From: Pogonophryne albipinna | Lineage: Eukaryota > Chordata > Actinopteri > Perciformes > Artedidraconidae | Assembly: GCA_028583405.1 (NCBI GenBank) | Contig: CM053250.1 | Location: 79,039 to 143,038 of the forward strand | Reading direction: 5' to 3' | Length of the DNA stretch: 64,000 nucleotides | Shown here: positions 47,750 to 58,797 of the stretch, one piece after another | Layout: each line of letters opens with the position of its first letter | How positions within the stretch are numbered: position 1 is the stretch's first letter | Made by a program: the position numbers and the translations under genes | The notes under the pieces: generated by a model | Databases searched by the model: none | The model's input: the letters and a program-made list of their open reading frames with translations, nothing else | What the model was told of the DNA's origin: nothing

Positions 47750-48444
47750 CGGGTCATTCCAGAATTGGAGGACATTTCATGTCCCCCATATAAAAAATCT
47801 AATAATCCATGCCCAAAATGCTAAAACATGCACTTGTTGTGTTAAACATACTTGTCTTGAGACTAAATGTATATAAAGTTGTAGAAAAAGTGGTTTCAAA
47901 ATATTATTTAAATTATCAAATAGCTCTCGAACATCCCCTAAAATGGCATTTTTCTCTTGTCCCCGCTTCTCGGTGACCAACTTGCATGTCAAATATAACA
48001 TTTAAATTAGGGATTTTATTTACTTTTTTTGGTATTATTCTATTGATGTCTCTTGTAATGGTAAAATCAATTTGTAAAATCATAAACATATTTTAAATAA
48101 CAGTAATTTTGCACAGAAGGCGTGTCCCTCAACATGCGTTCAACCCTGTTACCCAAACCTTTTTAGATTGGCACAGGAAGTGAAAAAACTGTAAGTCAGA
48201 TGACACAGTGGAAGTGACATCAGCAAGCCATGTGCTAGTGCCATGGGTAGACCACAACTAAGTCCCTGTTACTATAATTAGAGTAACAGGGGTAATTATT
48301 CATTGGAAAATATACATTTGATGCCTAGATGGGCAAATCACTTTTTTTGATGGTTTATTATCTGTTTTTCCTAAATACATAATAATAGGTTCATTTTTCA
48401 AAAATGTTGGTGTCTAAATTGTCCTCCAATTCTGGAATGACCCG
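47750..48444. mobile_element. TIR element (695 bp) with 24-bp near-perfect ends
   Basis: The left end CGGGTCATTCCAGAATTGG, continuing AGGACA, is the exact complement of the right end at 48421-48444. No target duplication could be assigned. Only short chance frames lie inside. It sits in the large grm8 intron about 0.5 kb from the 7TM exon. Confidence 0.8.
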
Positions 48445-48659
48445 GTAGAGTAAGAAAGAGCTTTAACACCATGCCTTTTACGCTGCTATGGACAGTCTTG
48501 CACTAATGTACATTTCCCAAAGATATTGAAGTGACTGTTATTTTGTATTGATTGTTGTGTTTTTATTTATGTCTTAATGTGTACATATGTATACAGTAAA
48601 TGTGTCTGTCGATTGTGTATTTATAGGATATACATATTTTGATACATATTTTTATATAT

Positions 48660-48760
48660 TTTTGTATTCGGGATTGTGGGAAACGGCATTTCGATCTCTC
48701 TGTCTGTACACAAACTGAAAGATTGACAATAAAGTTGACTTTGACAAACAGGACTTTCTA
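48660..48760 (+). mobile_element. LINE/SINE 3' tail
   Basis: GGATTGTGGGAAACGGCATT, then CTGAAAGATTGACAATAAAG and TTGACTTTGAC. The inverted counterpart is at 57290-57370 (AAGTCAGCTTTATTGTC ... TACCGTTTCCCGCAGTCCC). Confidence 0.65.
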
Positions 48761-48914
48761 CTGTCATCAGTGTCACATAAATACATACAGGAGGCCTGTG
48801 TGTACATGTAGATGCTGCCGACAGTCTATTTCCACGTATAAGCTAAACCCTGCTGCAGGGCTGAACATTACATAAAACATGACAGTACATTATTTATCAG
48901 AGAGGCAAACTCAC

Positions 48915-49850
48915 CCGCTCCGCCGACTGTGCCGTGCCGAAGAAGATGGGGATGAAGGCGAGCCAGATGATGCAGGTTGTGTACATAGTAAATCCAATGG
49001 GTTTGGCCTCGTTGAAGGTCTCTGGCACGCCACGCGTCTTGATGGCGTAAACAGTGCATGTGACCATCAAGAGGATGCTGTATCCCAGCGAGCAGATGAG
49101 CGACAGGTCGGAGATATCGCACTTGAGGACACCGCGAGCGTTTGAGGGATCCTGCGTACGCTGCTCACCGTAGTCCACAAAGGTGTGAGGCGGGTCGGCG
49201 GAGAACCACACCAGAACGCCCAGAAGCTGGACTGAGATCAGCGAGAAGGTGATAACCAGCTGGGAGGCCGGGGAGATGAACCGCGGCGCCGTCACCGCCG
49301 TCTTGCCCTGCTCGAAGATGCGGTGGATGCGGTTGGTCTTGGTGAGAAGCGCGGCGTTACTAAAACACATGCCGAGACCCAGGAAGATGCGTCGGAAAGA
49401 GCAGACGACCACATCGGGTGCCGCGATCATGGGGAAGGTGATAATGTAACACAAGAAGATGCCTGTCAACAGCACGTAGCTCATCTCCCGGCCTGAGGCG
49501 CGAACAATGGGGGTGTCGTTGTAGCGGACGAAGGTGACGATGGCAAAGGTTGTAGCGATGATGCCAAGGATGGAGATGAAGACGGGAAACAGAGCCCAGG
49601 GCGAGCTCCACTCCAGCTTGATGATGGGGATCGGCTGGCAGCTGGTTCGGTTCTGGTCGGGTCTTTTCTCGTAGGGGCAGATCTCGCAGGTGAACTCGCT
49701 GGCCTGGAAGTGGTATCCCTCGCAGCGCTCGCAGTGCCAGCAGCACGGGACACCCTTCACCACCTTCTTCCTCTCGCCCGTCTGGCAGGGCAGGCTGCAC
49801 ACCGACACCGGCAGCGAGGAGTCGCCCGTCGTCCACTGGAGGGTCTCCAT
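48915..49850 (-). CDS. grm8: grm8-like receptor, cysteine-rich and 7TM exon
   Basis: This 936-bp exon has 312 codons, phase 0 at both ends, with acceptor CTCTCTCCTCAG and donor GTGAGT. Residues 1-65 hold the end of the cysteine-rich domain ([44 protein letters not shown]). TM1 is near 84-106 ([15 protein letters not shown]), followed by [18 protein letters not shown]2, TM3 and the [13 protein letters not shown] loop. TM4-TM6 follow, ending [17 protein letters not shown]. In the family the domain relays glutamate binding to Gi/o, lowering cAMP, mainly at presynaptic terminals. [13 protein letters not shown] and SVQLLGV favour mGluR8. Unusual residues are Pro in [10 protein letters not shown] (usually Leu), Asn in [10 protein letters not shown] (usually Tyr) and Met in GREMSYVLL. 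No stop or frameshift occurs. Confidence 0.95.
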
Positions 49851-49875
49851 CTGAGGAGAGAGGGGGGAAACACAA

Positions 49876-50045
49876 TCAGAATCAGGTTTATTACCACATA
49901 GGTTTACTCATTGTATCTGTTTTATTTGATCTAGGTCCTATATATATGTTGCACTGTTGGAGGAGCCTGTGACTTAAGTGTTTCATTGCCATATCTACAC
50001 CGTAGCTAATGTGCAAATGACAATAAAGCCTTGAAACTTGAAACA
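49876..50045. mobile_element. Retroelement tails beside the 7TM exon acceptor
   Basis: ATCAGAATCAGGTTTATTACC starts 26 nt upstream (minus strand) of the exon and matches the one next to exon 20766-21012. Further left-to-right, CATTGCCATATCTACACCG, GTGCAAATGACAATAAAGCC and TTGAAACTTGAAAC form another LINE-type tail on the plus strand. Confidence 0.6.
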
Positions 50046-50334
50046 TACATCTTAGAAGCCCAACAAACAGCTCAGCAACATTGGAACGTTTATCCTATCA
50101 TTAACGGAAAAAATAAGAGGGAGGAACCAGAATCCTAAACAGGTTTATTGCGTCTATACATTTTGCGATAACATATTATGAATCCTATTTATTTTTTCCG
50201 TTTTCAGTCTGAGTTTAAACTTCCCCTCCCGACATTTTTTAATTATTACAACAAATTGCCATCGTCAAGCAGACAAACGTACATGTTGCATCTGAGATAC
50301 TTTCCTGTTTGTATTACAGACTAAATCATCCGGC

Positions 50335-50475
50335 CCCTTCAGTTAAGATGTCGAAGTATCGTTGGGCAAGATACTGGACCCCAAATTACCCCCGTAGGCA
50401 TGTTCAATGATGGATGATCTATGTAGAAGTCTTTGTAAATTGCTTTGGATAAAAGCGTCAGCTAAATGAAATGTA
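50335..50475 (+). mobile_element. SINE 3' portion (5'-truncated)
   Basis: TTGGGCAAGATACTGGACCCC, then TTGCTTTGGATAAAAGCGTC and AGCTAAATGAAATGTAAA. This is the tail region of the tRNA-type SINE also at 61095-61290. Boxes A and B are missing. Confidence 0.7.
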
Positions 50476-50579
50476 AAAGTCCTTAAAGTGCTCTATGACA
50501 ACTGAGAAAACACCATCTGTTATTGTCGTTCATCTCCAATATCAAGGTATTGAAATGATGCCTTGTACCAGTCTCATCA

Positions 50580-50870
50580 ATCAATCAATCAATGTTCATT
50601 GATATAGCCCAATATCACACATGTTACATTTGTCTCAGTGGACTTCACAGTTTGTTCAGAATATCAGTATGACAAAACGACACCCTCTGTCCTTAGACCC
50701 TCTGTCCTTAGACCCTCTATCCTTAGACCCTCACATCGTACAAGGAAAAACTTCTGGAGAAAACCCACAGTTTAAGGGAAAAATGGGAGAAACCTCAGGG
50801 AGAGCAACAGAGGAGGGATCCCTCTCCCAGGACGGACAGACGTGCAATAGATCGAAAAGATAATACATTT
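50580..50870 (-). mobile_element. LINE 3' end, inverted copy of the 21.6-22.3 kb family
   Basis: It starts with (ATCA)n, the complement of the TTGAT tail. It continues through GAATATCAGTATGACAAAAC, three GTCCTTAGACCCTCT units, CATCGTACAAGGAAAAAC and GGAGGGATCCCTCTCCCAGG. It lies in the 1.1-kb grm8 intron, ending about 75 bp from the exon. Confidence 0.75.
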
Positions 50871-50944
50871 ATAACATAGGTATCTCGTGAACAGTTTGAC
50901 AGAAGCTTACAAAATATAAAAGATTGAATATTCTTGAACCTTAC

Positions 50945-51084
50945 CGTCAGATGCAGCTGATTGGTCCAGTGTCCGATGACCTTGTACTCGGCCGTTGACC
51001 TGTTGTTGATCTGATACTGGAAGATGTCGTAGCGTCCAGGAGCGTCACCGTTCTCGTTAAACATGACCGGAGTCCCTGCACTTC
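50945..51084 (-). CDS. grm8: grm8-like receptor, exon for the end of the ligand-binding domain
   Basis: This 140-bp exon has 2 nt that complete a Gly codon plus 46 codons: [19 protein letters not shown], then FQYQINNRS and [15 protein letters not shown]. The acceptor is GTTTTCCACAG and the donor GTAAGG; phase 0 joins METLQW in the next exon. This block closes the Venus flytrap glutamate-binding domain in group III mGluRs. The wording [14 protein letters not shown] matches mGluR8 best (mGluR4 has GSWTDHLHL, mGluR7 GQWTDELQL). NRS is a possible N-glycosylation site. The preceding exon is not in the window, so the upstream intron is longer than 12.9 kb. Confidence 0.92.
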
Positions 51085-54000
51085 CTGTGGAAAACACAAA
51101 GAAAAGAATACACACCGAGGTTAGACCTTTCTGATTATCATTTGTGTACGTTTCTCTGTTGGCTAGGACAGTAAGTCGTGTGATCACGCTTGCATTTTTA
51201 AGTTTGCGACCAGTAGTTTTGTGATGCTAGGCTGTTTGTTTCCCACTACTATATCTGTCCAAACTACTTTATCCTACATCATTGGTGAAGTGGGCAAACC
51301 TACATTTGGCCTACATTTGATCTGAGAGGTAGCTCAATGATTACGGTTGGAAATCCCTAGAGGCTCCAGGATAAGATATGCTGTATCACAATACTGAAGT
51401 CATTAAACAATCTTAATGCAATTTGATGATTATTTCAATAACGTCTTGAATCATATTTCTGCTTTGCAGCTGCAGTTTGGCCACGCTTGTTTTATCTAAT
51501 GAGGTAACATTCATCACACAACCCTCCTTTGTATTGCATCAAATCGGCATTGCCAAGCGGACACATTTAAAAAGTGCATCTGAGAAACTTGAAAGCTTCC
51601 AATACAGTCTACAGTCCAATTGAACTGAATTCAATCATGTTCAAATGCAAAGTTTATATAACAGGAGATCCATTCTTGAAGTCCATGCATCAATACAATA
51701 TTGCTACACAATGCTGCATCAATCCCACCCTTTTCACTGATTGGCTCCTGGTCTTGTCACTCAAAGTGCTCCTTTGAATGTAGTCTTAAGAACATGTGAA
51801 ATGCAAAATACACAGTTATGGTGGAGGAACATGTGTTTAGCTCTATTTTGCTAAATATGTGTGTTGTAGATTACACTGCAGGACGTTTATTTTATTCCAC
51901 GACGTGCGCTCATCTGGAGATGTTTGGGGGTTTGTTATCCTGCTCCAGGACTCTCCAGGAGAACTGAACCATCAAACTGTGTTTAACGGTTGACCTGCTT
52001 TGCCATGTTAGACAGCTACTCTTGATTGATTTTCCTTTATTCAGCGAAAAGGCATCTTGACTGAATCTGTTCTAACTGACATTAATCCAAACTGACCACT
52101 GTCCCTGTTGTCTGCCCAGTGTGTGGTAACTACATTATTGTATCTCCATGGGTTTCTTTTTAAGCTGTTATTTATCTTTCTGGTTTTTGTGACGATGCAG
52201 GTTTTCCTCAGCGTGACTCATCTTGTCACAGTTTCCCCGCCAAGTCGCCAATAAACCAACCAAAAAAACGCCTTGCTGCCATATTGACTTAATCCTGCCA
52301 ATGTAATATCTCATGCTGTCTGACACTGTTCACATTTAGCCTGCAGATTCATATTATTTTTACAACCAACATCTAAAAAGGGATGACTTCAGTTAGATTT
52401 AAATGTTCTAGTTGTCAGCGTAAATCATGATGACTTTAATATTCTGAGGTTTTACACACTTTGGTTTCTCACCTGGGATACTGGTTATTCCCTTTAATGA
52501 TTTACCTGACCATTATTTTAAATATATTTGTAATCCTATTTTTAACAATATTTTCAATTTTCATTACAAAAACTGATAAATAAAATTTGTTTGGATACAC
52601 ATTTTTAATAATTGAAAGACTATTTTTTTAAAAACCCCAGAAATCTGATTCAAATATAAGCTGTAGGGACATTTTTCTTTTAACAAGGAGTAATTTACTA
52701 AATAACATATACAATATATACAGTATATAAATGTATATTTAGTTTTAAATGAAAAAAAAGACACTATATCACAGTTTTTATCCAACCCTGTCCCTTTAAA
52801 CCCTATAAATGACATTCGTATACAACAATTCCTAATTGTTTTGAGGGAAATGCCATCTAAAGTACTTTTTGTACTAAAATTATTAAGATGTCTTTCTTAA
52901 ATACATTGACACCTTTTCACTTCATGCATCTAGGGTAGATTAGATAGCTAACTGATGCATCGACAAGAAGAGTAAATACATAAAGAAGCATTCAAGGTGG
53001 AATGATATCTGAATGTTTAAAATACTTGAAGAGGTGGTCTGAAACATTTCCTGTATTTTGTCTGTGTCTTCGAGCATCACAAACAAGGCCCCAATTGTTT
53101 AAATCCAAAATGTTGAAGTGTTCAAACATTACCAAGAAGACCTGAATGTTCATGTAATTCTTCTAAACTTAACGTTTTGTTTTCAGATGCCGCTTCTTTT
53201 TCTAGCTACTGCTGTATTCATGTTATTTTTGTGGTTCAGTAGTACTCCTCACTGCAGGGCAAATTCAACACCGGGGGCAGCATAGTCTCAAACTGGAAGC
53301 AGATTAGTGTTGCATTTTTGAAGCCGAGAAGAAGAGCAGCAGATTGAAGCTAAAGAGCAGAACAACATGACAAATATAAGAATGATTTATAATGAAGTGA
53401 GTGGGCGCCGGTTTGATTCAATCCTGCCCCGATTTCCTTTTTCGACGTGAATAAAAGCTTCAGAAATCACATCAGCATGGCGATGAATCACCAAAACTCG
53501 CCTTAGGGTGCAGAACCCCCACCCAACCAACACCACCTCGTCCTCTACACCCCCACTCCAGAGAATCTGTTGATACAGAATTAACGTTGTCGCTTCACAT
53601 TATTGCCAAACATGGTAATCATCATAACTCTGTGGTGACACATGCTGCAGCTTTGTCATTAAACCCAATAAGACAAATCTGTGGAACCCATGAAAGAAAG
53701 TTATTCGAGGAAAACATGACCGCTGGATGCACCTTTAAGCTCAAACAACACACACTTGTAGGGTATTTTAGGCAAAAAAGAATAGGACTGTTATAGAAAT
53801 CAAGACTAAACGTTACAGTGCAGTGAGATGAATATGTGTGGATTTAATAAAAGGCGTCAAATAGAAAGGCCTCCACCTCCATTTAAAAGAACCTGCAGTT
53901 TTCTGGGGGATTATTCCAGATGCCTATAACCTAAACACTGCTTCTCAAAGTTAAAGCGGCCCTATTATGCTCATTTTCAGGTTTCATATTTGTATTTTAT

Positions 54001-54218
54001 GCCTCTGTCCTGTCCGTGCTTTCAATTGTTCCTCTTTGGCTACAAAAACAATTACCTCAGTTCTGTCCATTTAATTTAAAATCATTCGGACGTATCCAAT
54101 CATTCATTTGTCCACTGCACATACTCAGTAGATATTAAAAAGAAGAGGCCCCAGTTCGGTGCCTTGAGGAACTCCGCATGTAAGTCTCAATGATCTAATG
54201 GATGCACATTGTCATTCG
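51085..54218. other. grm8 upstream intron, no gene recognised
   Basis: AT-rich, with no RT, transposase or exon motif. Isolated frames of 60-83 codons are unsupported. A MITE-like scrap (GCGGCCCTATTATGCTC, about 53955-53990) and a LINE-like scrap (GGTGCCTTGAGGAACTCCGC, about 54150-54180) are the only recognisable pieces. Confidence 0.5.
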
Positions 54219-54865
54219 CAGTGGCGAACCGTGTCTATCACAACTGGACCTTCTGTAGACCCCGCCCCCCACCGTTATAATGTCCGTCTTTTCACTGAAT
54301 TGTCGTCTTGAAAAGGGTACTCACAACAATTCCGCAACAACTTCATCTTCACCTGTTGCACTTTTCATTTTAACGTTAAAAACAATAAAACGGCATGAAT
54401 TGCTTCGTCGCATTCATCTAGATCCTCTGTCTCGAGCCAGTTAACTAGCGGGCCTTCTAGAGCACCCTGGAACCGAGGGGAACTCTGAAAGAATACGCCC
54501 ATTGGCTACAAATCAATATATGATTGGTTGATCAAACTTGTCAGTCCAAACGTACGCTCTCATTCAGTGCAACGGCCAGGGCATTCGATCAAGGATGTAG
54601 AATACCTTGGTTGAAGGATATTCTACCCAGAGACCCAGAACAAGATCTGATTGGTTGCTTTCTTTTTCAAACATAAAACCACTGAAATGCGATAGTGCAT
54701 GGTCCGAGAAGGACAAACAAATCAACGTAATATTACAGATCAACAACACAGATACGACTCATTTATTCATTTTATTTATATAATTAAATCGATTTTTAGT
54801 TAGTTTTATCTGAGTGTTCCAGGGTATTCTCTAAATACCTTGAAGGCCCTGACGGTTCGCCACTG
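54219..54865. mobile_element. hAT-type element (647 bp)
   Basis: The termini are CAGTGGCGAACCG and the complement of CAGTGGCGAACCGTCAGGG. The flanks are GTCATTCG (54211-54218) and GGCATTCG (54866-54873), 7 of 8. No transposase is seen. Confidence 0.82.
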
Positions 54866-54873
54866 GGCATTCG

Positions 54874-55479
54874 TGGGCCTTATGCAACAAAAAATAAATA
54901 CCGTAAGTATCAGTTTGGGATAGGTCAGTTCTTGTTAGCCAGTCTTACTGGCAAATACTTGTGACCACTTGCGATTTCACCATAAATACTTAATTCAAAG
55001 TGTCAAGTGACTGTTAACTTTATTTCCAGACTGTTGTTATTCTGTATGCCGCCAGTGATGGCACGGCTGCGAATTGTCATTAAATGAGAGCAGAGAGAGA
55101 CCCGGTGCTCCATTCATCTACTTGTTCGACCTGAATGGATCCGACAGCATCAGCAGCAGCAGGAGCTCCTCTTCTCTGTGCTGACAGGAAGTGTGTGTGT
55201 CGCAGTGAAACACAGCAGAGCGAGGCCTCAGTTTTATTGAATGGGTGCTCCGGTATCGATTCTTTTCTGGGAGACCTTGGCGGGCAGCGTGGGCGAACCG
55301 GTCCATTCATCTGAGTGATAATACCTCCACGCTCTTACCTCACACTTGTTCAGCTTCCTTCGATCCTTGTTCAGGTGTTTTGTTGTATGGTCGAAGATAC
55401 GTTTTTTTTATTTCACACCTAATAACTGCTACATTTTTCTCCATCAATCCCTTCAGATACCTTGATCTCACATGCGGAG
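54874..55479. other. grm8 upstream intron, no gene recognised
   Basis: Overlapping short frames on both strands at 55080-55310 are in a GC-richer patch but match no family. Confidence 0.5.
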
Positions 55480-55509
55480 GTGAGAGAAGTACTCAGATAT
55501 TTTACTTAA

Positions 55510-55936
55510 AGAGGACGTATTATGCTCCTTTTCAGGTTCATTTTTGTATTTTGGGCCTCTACTGTGACATGTTTCCATGCTTTAAAGGTGGGGTATGTAA
55601 TTTATTTCAGAAACACTTTTTGTTATATTCCATGGAATGCTCTTAACATCCCGATAGCAATGAATACATTAAATGCTTTGACAATAAATACATTAAAAAA
55701 TGTCATCTGTGGAAGCCGTAGTGCTGTAAAAAGCACGGCCAATTTTTTCTGGTTGTGTATTTTCAAATTCTAGCGCACTCGAGCTGGTGCCTCCAAAATT
55801 ACCTACCCCACCTTTAATGTTCACAACGTGCTTTCTTCTTCTCAAACGGCCTGTGTTTTTCAATCTCTGTCTGACAAAAACCTATATAAACACACTACAG
55901 GAGAGGGAAAACCCCTAAAGGCATAATGGGGCCTCT
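55510..55936. mobile_element. TTAA-target MITE of the array-hosting family, without an array
   Basis: It is flanked by TTAA at 55506-55509 and 55937-55940. The ends are AGAGGACGTATTATGC and the complement of AGAGGCCCCATTATGC. It contains TTTTCAGGTTCA, CTCTACTGTGACATG and CCATGCTTTAA in the same order as the minisatellite-bearing copies, but in place of an array it has one single-copy segment. TTAA targets occur in piggyBac and Kolobok; AG-starting ends favour Kolobok. That classification is inference. Confidence 0.82.
55586..55813. mobile_element. Small nested TTAA-target MITE (228 bp)
   Basis: The termini are AGGTGGGGTATGTAATTT and the complement of AGGTGGGGTAGGTAATTT. They are flanked by TTAA at 55582-55585 and 55814-55817. 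The empty site CATGCTTTAATGTTC with a single TTAA is present in sibling copies (for example 8809-8822), which proves the insertion. Confidence 0.9.
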
Positions 55937-56489
55937 TTAAAGTCAAAGTAATAATACCACAGTGTAGAGATACTCTGTTACAAGTAATGTGTGGCATTCA
56001 AAGTGTTAAGTGTAGTTACTTTCCACCACTGCTCAGATGTACAATGAGATATTTCCCATTACAATGAAGCTTAATATATCTAAATAAAGTTGAATCTGCT
56101 TTCAGCGTATTACTGATGTCCGCAGAATTGTAATGATGGTAGATCACAGTAGGTGGTTGCTAATTTTGTAATACCCTGAAATCATATTTCAGCTTTCAAA
56201 AAGAGCGATAAAAGAAAGCCTCTGAAAGAACACTAAGAACTAAAGCTTTGCAAACAGAATGTAACCTGCAGGAGGTTTTTGGTATTAAATCTTGCTTAAA
56301 AAGTTACTGGGGGTCATAAAATGTTGTTGAATATGCACAACCTCATGTAATGATTTGCATATTAAAAGTGTATTTAAAGGGATCCTGTTATGCTTTTGGG
56401 AGTTTTCCCTTTCCTGTAGAATGTTATATAGGTTTTAGTGCATGTAAAGGGTCTGCAAAGGCTAAAATCCCACAGTTTCTGGGGCGACT

Positions 56490-56766
56490 GTGGCTGCGAG
56501 GGAGTGCGGTCGTCTTTCCACCAGAAGGTTGTGGGTTCAATCCCAGCCCGCGCAGTCAACATGTCGATGTATCATTGGGCAAGATACTTAACCTGAGTTG
56601 CTCCCGATGCCACCAGTGTGTGAATGTGTATGCGTGTTAGTTCCTAGAGTAATATACACTGCTCTGTATGAATGGGTGTGAATGGGGCGAACGACATGTA
56701 GTATGTAAAGCGCTTTGAGGGCTCTTAAAGATAAAGCGCTATATAAGTACAGTCCATTTACCATTT
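56490..56766 (+). mobile_element. tRNA-derived SINE
   Basis: Box-A-like GGCTGCGAGGGAGTGCGG leads to a box B, GGTTCAATCCC (about 56532). Then come GTCAACATGTCGATGTATC, TTGGGCAAGATACTTAACC, a (TGTGTGAATG) region and the tail GCGCTATATAAGTACAGTCC ATTTACCAT. It appears inserted into a MITE scrap parallel to 31690-31845. Confidence 0.8.
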
Positions 56767-57987
56767 CTCTCCCACACACATTTTCTCTCTAAGAGTACAT
56801 CCACATTAATCCGGATATACACTATATAGAAAACAATATTTCTGTTGTCAGCTCTCCATTCTCACTTACCCTATCATGGAGCATTTCAAACATGTCTCCA
56901 AAGAAAAACAAGTACAAAATCCTAGCCTAGTCTTTCATTGTTATCCGGGAAAAGTGAGCTTTTACAACAGGAAACAGAGCTGATAGCAGGCCATGCATCT
57001 TTCTACCTGCAGGTAAAATGGATATTTTCCGAGCAGAGGGCGTTTGTCTTCCCGATAACAGCCTGTTGGACAAATGGGCTTTTGGTTGAATGGGACATTT
57101 TGGGACTATTGGGGTGTTGGGAGTAATGGGCCATCAGAACAATTGTATGTCACTTCTGGTTCAGGGGCTGTGTGTCGTGGTGAATAACTGGAGAAGAGAC
57201 AAATGCTTTTCTAAACTTTCCTCCTTTTAAAGCTCAGTATGGCTGACCACATTTTGTCAGAAGACAGAGTAATCGTAAAATATATTTCAAAGCCAAAGTC
57301 AGCTTTATTGTCAAAATGTCTACATGTGTTATACATACAGAAATCTCGAGATACCGTTTCCCGCAGTCCCACAGTGAGACATATATACATAAAACAAGAT
57401 ACAAAAAGGGCCTAGATAAACAGGGTATACAACTAAGTAATAGTATTAATAAGTGCTGGTTAATAATATATTTAAAAACACAGTCCACAGAACTTTATGA
57501 TGGTATCACCGCTGAAGAGCAGCTAGCGAATAACTGCTGATAAACAGGCAGTATTTATTAGCCACGATTAAATCACATCACCGAACAGTGTACTACATAA
57601 TATGTGAATGAGAGCGACTATATGGATTACAACAGTTCAAGGGATGAGGAACTTAACTAGCCGAGACTAAGAGGACTAACTGGGCCGAGTCAGTCCAACT
57701 CTTTGCTGAGAACAGATTTAAATGTTTTTATTTGGGGTTTTGTTTGTAGTTTGCCGGCTTAAATGAGGCAACGAGAGGGAAGAGCTTAGAGAAGTGATCA
57801 TTTCGTGTCTCAGTTGTCATTCTAGGCGTCTTTCTGGTCATTTTAGGTCTCTTTGTAGTCATTTTGCGTCTCATTTAGGCCGTATAGTCTCTTTGTGGTT
57901 ATTTTGTTTCTATTTGATGTTGTTTTGAGCATCTTTGCAGCCATTTCAGGTCTTTGAGTGGTCACATTGGGGCCCGTTTAGGTTTTT
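56767..57987. other. grm8 upstream intron; one LINE tail, no gene
   Basis: The stretch 57290-57420 is a retroelement tail inverted relative to 48660-48760. At 57825-57965 TCTTTGTGGTCATTTT-type phrases repeat loosely, a degenerate tandem repeat that resumes at 58810-58940 after the next element. Confidence 0.55.
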
Positions 57988-58797
57988 AGGGTGCGTTCAC
58001 ACCTGCCTTGTATAGTCCGGTTGAACGAACCCTGGTGCGTTTAGCCGCTTGGTGCGGTTCATTTGGGTCGGTGTGAACACAATCCGAGACCTCTTAAGTA
58101 AACTAAACAACCGGACTCTGGTCCGCTAAAATAGGTGGTCTCGGACCGCTTGCTTGCGAACTCTGGAGCGGTTCATTGCTGGTGTGAACGCAGTCCGCAC
58201 CAAAACACAGGAAGCGTAGTATTTACGGAGTCACAAGAACGCGGATGTCTTCAAAATCTTTAGCGAAAGAGTCTTTCAAGACATCCGCGGTTGTTTAGGA
58301 GGTTGTTTGTTTTAGGAGTGAAGCAGAATGAAGTGTTGAACAGTGTCGTGTAAAGTAAAAATTCTCCGTCAGCTACATAAAAGTAAGAACACCTGTCGTC
58401 GGTGAAACGCCCCTCCTTACTGCAGAACGTCTCTCATTATACGTGTTATAATGTTTTTTAACGGACGTTGTCTGATTATATAATCATAATTATGCGCGGG
58501 CCGCTAGAGTCTGTTGATCTCCAGATTAACAGCAGCATGAGAATAACCTGCCGAAAGTGCCGATGCTCCATGGCGGAGGCTCCGGTAGAAATTGCCGGGA
58601 TTTGCGTTTTTACCCCCTTAATGTCTGACCAATGGTTGAACAGCATTTCCTTGCACATGACTTGTGTTTAAAGTTTATAGTCCGTTTGAGTTTTTCCCGT
58701 GTGAACGCAAACCGAACCTTCTGAAAAATGTAACCATGTAACAAACTGTGGTCTGGTGCGCAGCTGAGAAGCGGACTATTAGGTGTGAATGCACCCT
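57988..58797. mobile_element. TIR element, ends AGGGTGCGTTCACACC
   Basis: The left end AGGGTGCGTTCACACCTGCC, then TATAGTCC, matches the complement of the right end, AGGGTGCATTCACACCTAATAGTCC. It is inserted in the degenerate TCTTTGTGGTCATTTT repeat. The target duplication is uncertain. No transposase is seen; the paired short frames at 58468-58671 are chance. Confidence 0.75.

Larger units (their letters stand above)
55480..56032. mobile_element. GTACTT-rich fish MITE split by nested TTAA elements
   Basis: GAGAGAAGTACTCAGATATTT before the insertion and AATAATACCACAGTGTAGAG ... AGTTACTTTCCACCACTG after it are parts of one common element, resembling 33375-33520. Confidence 0.6.
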
